Shown one piece after another: positions 1 to 5,483 of a stretch of 8,530 nt of DNA. Made by a program: the position numbers and the translations under genes. The stretch's first letter is position 1, and each line of letters begins with the position of its first letter. The stretch is from JBQCHF01 sp051953655 (GTDB lineage: Bacteria; Actinomycetota; Actinomycetes; Motilibacterales; Motilibacteraceae), in contig JBQCIO010000172.1 of NCBI GenBank assembly GCA_051953655.1, forward strand, positions 1-8,530, read 5' to 3'. The notes beneath the pieces were generated by a model that saw only the letters and a program-made list of their open reading frames with translations, did no database searches and was not told the origin of the DNA.

Positions 1-89
1 AGGAGCTCAACACCCGACCCCGCGAGACCCTGGACTGGCAGACTCCCGCCGAAGCCCTCGACGGGTTCCTCGTTGCATCCACCGGTTGA
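1..89 (+). CDS. IS30-family transposase, C-terminal end only (partial at left edge)
   Basis: The frame beginning at base 3 reads ELNTRPRETLDWQTPAEALD and ends at TGA 87-89. The pattern LNxRPRxxLxxxTPAEAL is the conserved C-terminal signature of IS30-family DDE transposases, which cut and join the ends of their element. The catalytic DDE residues lie to the left of the window, so whether the enzyme is intact cannot be judged. The last codons fall inside the terminal inverted repeat of the element, a usual arrangement in this family. The element is downstream of, and pointing into, the minus-strand operon that follows. The family call rests on remembered signature residues, not a search, but the match is strong for such a short stretch. 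Confidence 0.85.
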   Translation, partial: ELNTRPRETLDWQTPAEALDGFLVASTG

Positions 90-97
90 GCCCGCCG
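1..97 (+). mobile_element. Right end of an IS30-family insertion sequence
   Basis: The transposase tail ends within GTTGCATCCACCGGTTGA (72-89), followed by GCCCGCC. A terminal repeat of this form overlapping the transposase stop is typical of actinobacterial IS30 elements. The outer boundary is put at about 96-97, uncertain by a few bases, because the left end and the short target duplication are outside the window. The element interrupts a minus-strand frame that starts at 339. Confidence 0.7.
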
Positions 98-339
98 TCT
101 CGGCGCAACGCGTCGATGATCATCATCCTGGTTTGCTGGGCGTCCAGCGTTCCAGCGATCGAGGCCGCGGTCAGCGCGGCACCCCTAACAGCGTCAGCCG
201 AGCTGGCCTCTCGACCGTTACCGGCCGCACGATCCACGCCGTCCTTGTCGACGGCGCCAGCCCCAATGTCGCTGCCAGCCACGCCACCGCCTTTGCCGGC
301 CTTCCCTGTCCCTGCAACCGTCACTGCGTCGCCACCCAT
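98..339 (-). pseudogene. Gene C: third operon gene, truncated by the IS30 element
   Basis: An ATG at 339 opens a minus-strand frame that overlaps the end of gene B by 19 nt, as expected of a translationally coupled downstream gene. It encodes about 80 residues before reaching the IS30 end. After that the frame reads inverted-repeat sequence (GLNRWMQ) and stops at bases 7-9. The visible part has a Gly/Ala-rich, probably flexible N-terminus (residues 1-55), then a likely helical segment, TLDAQQTRMMIIDALRR (about 64-80). I recognise no family. It could be the start of a larger third component of the A-B system, lost by insertion. The alternative is that it is a chance frame: its codon use is less GC3-biased than gene B and no strong ribosome site precedes it. 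It is reported for its position and coupling. Confidence 0.45.
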
Positions 340-2318
340 CGCTCGTCCGCCCCGTTCCTGCCCCCGTCAGTCGCCAAGTTCTCGGTCGCGCCCGGGACCC
401 GGATCGTGATCGTCCCTGTCGCGCGGGCCATGTGTGCGTCGGGTGCGCCGGTTGCGTCCAGTGGCAGACCCAGCAACGTTGGCGGCACCCGCACCACGCC
501 GGCAGGCTCCGCGGTAGGGCCAGCACCCCCGTCACCCGTCGCAGCATGGCCAGTCGCGGTCGCCAGGCTCACCAGCACAGCGCCGAGACCAGGCACGGCG
601 ACCGCGACAGAGCCGCCGTCCTCGATGTCGTCGTCCCACCCATCGACCAGTGCGAGCTCGGCGGCGATGGCGTCGCGCAGTTCCTGGTCTGCGTCCGCGC
701 GCGCGGCCTGCAGGGCGTTCAGCAGCCGCCCCTTGGTCGGCAGCGCACCGTCATCAAGCAGCGACGCGACCGCGGCAAGGACCTTGCGGCCCCGCGGTCC
801 GGCGAAGTCCTCACGCAGCGCCGACCAGCACAGGGCCCGCGCATGCTGTGGCGGTGATCCTGCACAGGCGAGCGCCACCACCACCTGCTCGAGACCGTCG
901 GCGACTACCCGGCCGAGCAGACCCTCGCGCAGCCGAGCGAGAGTCACAGTCGCTGTCTCCCCGTCCCTGCGGCTCCAGCCGTGCTCGACGCGCAGCAACT
1001 CCTCGGCCCGCGTCCGGACCGCATCGTCGAACCACGACCCAGCGGGCAGCGCGAGCACGTCACCGCGGACGACCCGTTGGACGTCCATGCGCACGACGTC
1101 GACGCTCTCGGTGTCGTTGACGTCGACGACCAGAGGCCGGGGGGTCCCGGCCGTCGGCCACCACACGCTCATGCCTGCGGCGACACGCACACCAAACGCA
1201 GGCACCAGCAAAGCCTCGGCACTCCGGTGGACACGTCCCTGGGCGCAGCCTCCGGTGCCGCCCATCGCGCCGCCCTGAGCGGTCCAGTCCCTACCCCCAG
1301 CCGTGGAGGCCCCCTCCAGGCTCGAAGCCATGGCCGCAGCCACGGCGCCCAGCGACGGTTCCCGAACCCCGACGCCGTCAGGCAGCCACCACGAGTCGTC
1401 CTCGAAGCCGTAGGTGTCTTCCAGCTCGTCCGGGTCATTCAAGCCAACCGGGTCGGTCTCGCGAGCGAGGTCAGTGCCGTCAAGACGACGCGCCGCGCTT
1501 GCAGCCACCGCGCCGACAGTGAGGCCGTCACTCGGCCCGGGCGCGGCCGGCCGCGTCGAAGGCAGGTCCCGCTCAAAGACCTCGAGACTCCAGGAAGCGA
1601 CGTCGCCGCCTTCGAGCATCCACGACCACGCCGTCGCCCCGCTGCGCAACGGCAGCGCCCAGCGGACGTCCGCAGCGACCGGCGCGGTCACCAGCCAGCT
1701 CGCGTCGCGGCGCTTCTGGTCCGGCTCCAGGCCCCTCCCCCCGTGCGCGTACGCGAGGTTCCCGACGAAGACCTGCACGAGCCACCGGTCACCGTCGCCG
1801 AGGTCCGGGGGAGTGACTACGTCGACACAGTCGAACCCTTCCTCGCGCAACCACCTCTCGACGAGCGCGCGCTCTCGCCCCGGGACGACGACAACAGCTT
1901 CCGGCCGCCCGTCCGAGCCGGCCCCGAAGGCGCTGAGAGTGTCCGCGGCCCATTCCGCCGCGGGCGACACCGACCCGGCTAGCGCCTCGCACGCGACCGC
2001 GAGCCCGATCATCTCGGCGGCGAACGACCCCGCGCTCCCGTCGTCCACGCACGCCTGTGCCGTTGCGGAAGCCGCGCGCAGGGCGTCACCGACCACCACA
2101 GGAGGCAAGGGCGCAACCTTCAACGACCGTGCCGCCAACCAAGCGGCGCCGCACACCTCACCGGCGACGGCCGAGGCCACCTGGAACGGGCGCAGCCGCC
2201 GCAGCGCGATCTCGAGGGCGTCCATCTCTGGCCAGGTGTACCGGTCGATCTGGACCCGAACCTTCGACGCAATCTCCCACGCCGCCAGCGACCTCGAGTC
2301 GGTGATGAGTCCGCTCAC
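321..2318 (-). CDS. Gene B: uncharacterised 665-aa protein, possible DrmE-like half
   Basis: The function is unknown. The GTG start at 2318 overlaps the TGA of gene A (GTGA), so the two are translationally coupled and probably act together. From the sequence: residues 1-130 look all-helical. Residues 140-250 alternate strands and helices (AVVVVPGRERALVERWLREE, then DCVDVVTPPDL, WLVQVFVGNLAY, ASWLVTAPVAADVRWALPL), like a Rossmann or helicase-type fold without a recognisable Walker motif. Residues 251-390 are a low-complexity linker with an acidic patch near 296-308. Residues 395-430 are strand-rich (PLVVDVNDTESVDVV). Residues 430-555 are helical, with a possible winged-helix-like end, and the remaining 110 residues look disordered. 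No signal peptide or membrane segment is seen, so it is probably cytoplasmic. The order of elements recalls the second half of DrmE proteins from DISARM phage defence; this is memory-based and weak. Confidence 0.75.
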   Translation of the reverse strand: MSGLITDSRSLAAWEIASKVRVQIDRYTWPEMDALEIALRRLRPFQVASAVAGEVCGAAWLAARSLKVAPLPPVVVGDALRAASATAQACVDDGSAGSFAAEMIGLAVACEALAGSVSPAAEWAADTLSAFGAGSDGRPEAVVVVPGRERALVERWLREEGFDCVDVVTPPDLGDGDRWLVQVFVGNLAYAHGGRGLEPDQKRRDASWLVTAPVAADVRWALPLRSGATAWSWMLEGGDVASWSLEVFERDLPSTRPAAPGPSDGLTVGAVAASAARRLDGTDLARETDPVGLNDPDELEDTYGFEDDSWWLPDGVGVREPSLGAVAAAMASSLEGASTAGGRDWTAQGGAMGGTGGCAQGRVHRSAEALLVPAFGVRVAAGMSVWWPTAGTPRPLVVDVNDTESVDVVRMDVQRVVRGDVLALPAGSWFDDAVRTRAEELLRVEHGWSRRDGETATVTLARLREGLLGRVVADGLEQVVVALACAGSPPQHARALCWSALREDFAGPRGRKVLAAVASLLDDGALPTKGRLLNALQAARADADQELRDAIAAELALVDGWDDDIEDGGSVAVAVPGLGAVLVSLATATGHAATGDGGAGPTAEPAGVVRVPPTLLGLPLDATGAPDAHMARATGTITIRVPGATENLATDGGRNGADERWVATQ

Positions 2319-3535
2319 CAGTCGTCCTCGCCGTGGAACTCGTCCCCGCCCGGATCATCTGCCTCGGGGAACGTGCCCGCCTGCCAACCCTGGGCTCTCG
2401 CCGTGGGCTCACGCCACACTGACACCTCGACGCCGGCCCCGCCGACAAAGCCCGGTTCGTCGCCACTCACCCCGACGCGCTCCCACTGCCGAAGCGCGAA
2501 CATCTCCGCGGCCATCACATCCCGGTGTCTCCGCCGCGCCAGCAACGACACGACCGGCACATCGGGCCACGGATTCACCGAAAGCCCCGCCAGACCCGAC
2601 GCGCCGACGGTCACGACCAGCGAGGGTTGCAGCAGCTGCATCCACGGGACCTCCTCGACCGGCAGCCGCCCCGGGACGAGCACGACCGAAGCCCGATACC
2701 ACGAAGCCGCGATGGACCGCCCCACCGTGAGCACGACACCCGCTGACCGGCACGCCGGGTGCAGCGACAGCGCGGTCGCGTCCTCCTCCACCTGCCCCTG
2801 CCGCTCCAGCACGACGACGGGGTGCGCGCACGCCCGCAGCAGCTCCCACACGGTCAGGGCCGGGCTCGTTCCGAGCAGCCCGGGAACCCACGACATCAGC
2901 TCCGGCGAGACCGCCGCGGGGGCGCGCTGCGGGAACCCCTCCGGCAGCGCGAACACCGTGTCGTGATGCCGCGTCAGCGTTACGCCGGCGACCGTCCACC
3001 GGTCGCCGTCACGGGTCACGACCCCGTCCTCGTGGCGCCCGTCCACATAAGCGGCGACTCGGGTGCCTGTACCTACTCGCGTGTGCGAGCAGTCCGCGCA
3101 CCAGCCCTGCCCGGCCCGAGGCAGCCCGCTGAGCGCGCCGAGAGCCAGCGCGGCGGCGGACAGGCGGCGGACGGGGACACCGACCAGCAGACGCAGGCCG
3201 GCCCCGGTGCCATCTCGACCGGCCTCAGCAGCCGCATGCCCCAACGCCACCACGTGCGCCAGCGATGCGGGCAAAGAGCCGTCAGCAGGCCCCTCACCGT
3301 CTCCGCGACCGTCCGGACCCTTGGGGCCCTCCGGGGCGCGAGGGCCGCCGAACCCGTGGGCCGGAGACGTCGTCACCAAGTCAGCGGACCTCGGCGACGC
3401 GACCGGGCGACGGCTCAACGCTCGGGCGAGGTCGGTCGGGGACGGGGCCGCACCTCCGCTGGGGACGGCACGCAACGTGGGACGTGCGCCGATGTTGGTT
3501 TGCGCTGCATCCCCCCAGTCCGCCCCGTCGTGCAC
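2315..3535 (-). CDS. Gene A: uncharacterised 406-aa protein, possible DrmE-like partner
   Basis: The function is unknown. The GTG at 3535 is chosen as start because GGGGGGCAGG lies 5 nt before it; reading further upstream in the same frame would overlap the divergent sigma gene. Residues 1-85 are Pro/Gly-rich and probably disordered, so a later start is possible. Residues 88-138 contain a helix, the strand LRLLVGVPV and another helix. A single CxxC pair (WCADC, 145-149) follows, then a small strand-rich segment (158-197) like an SH3-type barrel. Residues 214-345 hold repeated strands (PVVVLERQG, AGVVLTVG, ASVVLVPG, SLVVTVGASG, PVVSLLARR), as in a nucleotide-binding or helicase-like fold, but no P-loop or DExx box is visible. 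The tail 385-406 is acidic. It is the first gene of the minus-strand operon. The resemblance to the first half of DrmE is an impression, not a result. Confidence 0.72.
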   Translation of the reverse strand: MHDGADWGDAAQTNIGARPTLRAVPSGGAAPSPTDLARALSRRPVASPRSADLVTTSPAHGFGGPRAPEGPKGPDGRGDGEGPADGSLPASLAHVVALGHAAAEAGRDGTGAGLRLLVGVPVRRLSAAALALGALSGLPRAGQGWCADCSHTRVGTGTRVAAYVDGRHEDGVVTRDGDRWTVAGVTLTRHHDTVFALPEGFPQRAPAAVSPELMSWVPGLLGTSPALTVWELLRACAHPVVVLERQGQVEEDATALSLHPACRSAGVVLTVGRSIAASWYRASVVLVPGRLPVEEVPWMQLLQPSLVVTVGASGLAGLSVNPWPDVPVVSLLARRRHRDVMAAEMFALRQWERVGVSGDEPGFVGGAGVEVSVWREPTARAQGWQAGTFPEADDPGGDEFHGEDDW

Positions 3536-3540
3536 CAACC

Positions 3541-3550
3541 CCTGCCCCCC
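3541..3550 (-). promoter_or_regulatory. Ribosome binding site that supports the gene A start
   Basis: On the minus strand GGGGGGCAGG is followed by 5 nt and then GTG at 3535. A purine-rich site at this distance is the main reason for preferring this start. A TTG directly before the GTG would be an alternative. Confidence 0.45.
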
Positions 3551-3556
3551 GTCGTA

Positions 3557-3655
3557 GACGCTGCTTGCTGACAGTGACCCCTGGTCACTCCCTGGCGGCC
3601 ATCCTGCCCTGACCGACCGACAGCGGCGCAGCAAGCGGCGACATGACGCTGCTTG
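3557..3655. repeat. Repeated 11-mer GACGCTGCTTG in the divergent control region
   Basis: GACGCTGCTTG occurs identically at 3557-3567 and 3645-3655. A third, inverted and one-mismatch copy of its last nine bases, CAAGCGGCG, lies at 3632-3640 and forms an imperfect inverted repeat with the second copy across a 6-bp spacer. The arrangement could be a set of protein-binding sites. In GC-rich DNA some of it may be chance. Confidence 0.4.
3573..3589. repeat. Perfect 17-bp palindrome, candidate operator
   Basis: AGTGACC (3573-3579) and GGTCACT (3583-3589) are exact inverted repeats around a 3-bp centre, CCT. The short spacer suits a dimeric DNA-binding protein better than an RNA hairpin. It lies 38 bp upstream of the gene A start, where a repressor or activator of the A-B operon would bind. 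No regulator other than the sigma factor and the recombinase cassette is encoded in the window. Confidence 0.55.
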
Positions 3656-3891
3656 GGCTAACCGGGGCGCGCTCGGTCGGGCCTCCCCTGGCTTGCTCGA
3701 CGCAGTCCCGCGGCAAGTCGGGGAGCGCGGCGAGGGACGCGGGGGCGCCGACGCAGCCAGAGCGTGCAGGGTTCGCGCAGCATCGTGCCGTCCTGCGTCG
3801 GTCCTCGCGGCTACGGTGACCCGGACGACGGTGCGCCGGCCAGAGGGACCAGCAGACGCCCCGTCGGGGACAGCGGTCCAAAACGAGACCC

Positions 3892-3902
3892 AGGGGGAGG
3901 AG
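3892..3902 (+). promoter_or_regulatory. Strong ribosome binding site that fixes the sigma factor start
   Basis: AGGGGGAGGAG ends 3 nt before GTG at 3906, with the core GGAGG (3896-3900) 5 nt from it. This decides for a GTG start over an upstream in-frame ATG at 3693, which has no comparable site. Confidence 0.75.
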
Positions 3903-3905
3903 ACG

Positions 3906-5483
3906 GTGACGACGGGAATCTCGTGGGTCGAAGCCACCGTCCAGCTGCGACGCCTCGCCGCAGAGCTGGGCGCCCTGCCCACGCGCGATCAGGCACGCGC
4001 GCAGCTGGTCCGGACCCTTACGCCCCCTTTCGGGGAGACACAGAACGACGACCCGGACGACGTACCCGGGGACGCGCACGTCCCAGCGCCCCGCGTCGCC
4101 TCTGAACACCTTGACCGAGCCGAGCGGGCATCACGTCTCCGAGTCACGCTTGCAGCGCGCGCCGGGGACGGCTCCGTGACCCTGACGCTCGCCGATCTAC
4201 TTGGCTACCGGTCCACCGCGCCACTCGCCGGTCGGACCGACCGCCCGCCCGCGGACGTGCCTGTCTCCGACCGGGAGCTGCCAGAGGCTGCGGCGGTCCC
4301 CGTGGTCGAGGGCCCAACGCCCAGCCTCCGTGTCGCGGGCACCCACGACAGCGCGGACAGCGACCCCGCGGACGACGACAGCGACGACAAGGGGAAGGAC
4401 CTCAACCTCCTGGCCATCTACCAGGCCCAGGCCGGTCGGCTCCCGCTGCTGACCGCCCACCAGGAAGTCGAACTTTCCCGCCGCGTCCATGCCGGCCTGG
4501 CCGCCAAGGCCCGGCTTGACGAGGGCACCACGCCCACCCACCTCCTTCCCGCCGACCACGCCGCCGTCGCCGACGGACACGCAGCCCGCAACCTCCTCAT
4601 CGAGCACAACCTCCGCCTCGTTGTGCACATCGCCATCCGTCACCGACGCACCGTCTCCATGGACACGCTCGACCTCGTCCAGGCAGGCAACGAAGGGCTC
4701 ATCCGTGCCGCCGAGAAGTTCGACGGCAGCCTCGGCAACCGATTCAGCACCTACGCCACCTGGTGGATCCGCCAGTCCATCTCCCGCACCTGCGACGACG
4801 TCGACCGGACCATCCGCATCCCCGTCCACCGGGTCGAGGTCAACCGACGTGTCCGCGCCGCCGCCCTCGCCGACGCCGGTGCACGTCCCGACGGGGTCGC
4901 AGACCTCGCCGCGGTCGCTGCACACCTCGGCAGCACCATCGCCGAGGTGCGAACAAGTCTTCTCGAGCTCGACCAAACCGTCTCCCTCGAGCACCCGACC
5001 GGCCTGCCCGACGCGCCCACCGTTCTGGACGTCCTCGCTGGCCTCCCACAGGAAGACCCAGGGCCTGACGAGCTTGCGTTCGCCGCGCTGATTGCTGACG
5101 AGATCGACAGGGTCCTCACCGGCCTCGGCCAGAGACCTCGATCTGTTCTTCGTGCTCGCCACGGCCTCGACGGCGACGAGCAGCAGACCCTGGAACAGAT
5201 CAGCAAGCCCCTCGGCATCACCCGAGAGCGCGTGCGGCAGATCGAAGCCAAGGCTGCCGAGGAGCTTCGCGGCACTCATGGGAGTCACCTGAGCGCGCTG
5301 CTGATCATCGGCGACCCGTGGCGCGATGAGGACCACGCGCGATTCACTACAGCAGCCGAAGATGCAGCGTGGCGTCGCTACCTTGTCCGGGCGCACGAGG
5401 CACTCTCTCGGACTAGAACACGTCCGCGACCGGGCGGCCCGCACGACGACATCGAACATCTGGGTTGCTATAGCTACACCTAG
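3906..5483 (+). CDS. RNA polymerase sigma-70 factor, primary-like (group 2), with extended termini
   Basis: This is a 525-aa sigma subunit that would direct RNA polymerase to specific promoters. Region 1.2 is at 167-205 (LLAIYQAQAGRLPLLTAHQE). Region 2 runs from NLRLVVHIA (235) through LDLVQAGNEGLIRAAEKFD to the -10 recognition and melting segment RFSTYATWWIRQSISR (279-294), then RTIRIPVH (301-308). The region 3.2 finger lies near 357-388 (TVSLEHPTG). Region 4 spans 407-455, with TLEQISKPLGITRERVRQIE (428-447) as the -35 recognition helix-turn-helix. The near-consensus regions 2 and 4 point to sigma-A/HrdB-type promoters. Residues 1-165 are not like the usual primary-sigma N-terminus: a helical start, a middle segment VTLTLADLLGYR (91-102) and an Asp-rich stretch at 148-165. 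About 70 residues follow region 4, where most family members end. It is divergent from gene A, and its stop overlaps the recombinase stop. Confidence 0.93.
   Translation: MTTGISWVEATVQLRRLAAELGALPTRDQARAQLVRTLTPPFGETQNDDPDDVPGDAHVPAPRVASEHLDRAERASRLRVTLAARAGDGSVTLTLADLLGYRSTAPLAGRTDRPPADVPVSDRELPEAAAVPVVEGPTPSLRVAGTHDSADSDPADDDSDDKGKDLNLLAIYQAQAGRLPLLTAHQEVELSRRVHAGLAAKARLDEGTTPTHLLPADHAAVADGHAARNLLIEHNLRLVVHIAIRHRRTVSMDTLDLVQAGNEGLIRAAEKFDGSLGNRFSTYATWWIRQSISRTCDDVDRTIRIPVHRVEVNRRVRAAALADAGARPDGVADLAAVAAHLGSTIAEVRTSLLELDQTVSLEHPTGLPDAPTVLDVLAGLPQEDPGPDELAFAALIADEIDRVLTGLGQRPRSVLRARHGLDGDEQQTLEQISKPLGITRERVRQIEAKAAEELRGTHGSHLSALLIIGDPWRDEDHARFTTAAEDAAWRRYLVRAHEALSRTRTRPRPGGPHDDIEHLGCYSYT

Larger units (their letters stand above)
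3536..3905. promoter_or_regulatory. 370-bp divergent control region between gene A and the sigma factor gene
   Basis: Both neighbouring genes start outward from this stretch, so it must hold both promoters. It contains a perfect palindrome (3573-3589), repeated copies of an 11-mer near 3557-3655, and an 8-bp inverted pair CCGACCGA/TCGGTCGG (3613-3620 and 3673-3680). No confident -35/-10 pair was found for either direction; TCTACG on the minus strand (3555-3560) and TACGGT on the plus strand (about 3812-3817) are only weak -10 candidates. Long open frames cross the region on both strands, but these reflect GC bias. No small gene with a ribosome site was found here. Confidence 0.6.

Noticed and set aside
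73..2730. Long plus-strand open frames opposite genes A and B
   Set aside because: The products are Ser/Arg/Pro/Thr-rich low complexity without ribosome sites; the minus-strand frames have tight 4-nt coupling and alternating secondary structure typical of real proteins.
3693..3905. Upstream extension of the sigma gene to ATG 3693
   Set aside because: It has no ribosome site at 3693, whereas AGGGGGAGGAG lies directly before GTG 3906; the extra residues look like non-coding GC-rich sequence.
3536..3982. Upstream extension of gene A to ATG 3982
   Set aside because: It would overlap the well-supported start of the divergent sigma gene, and the added residues are Arg/Ser/Pro-rich without domain-like character.
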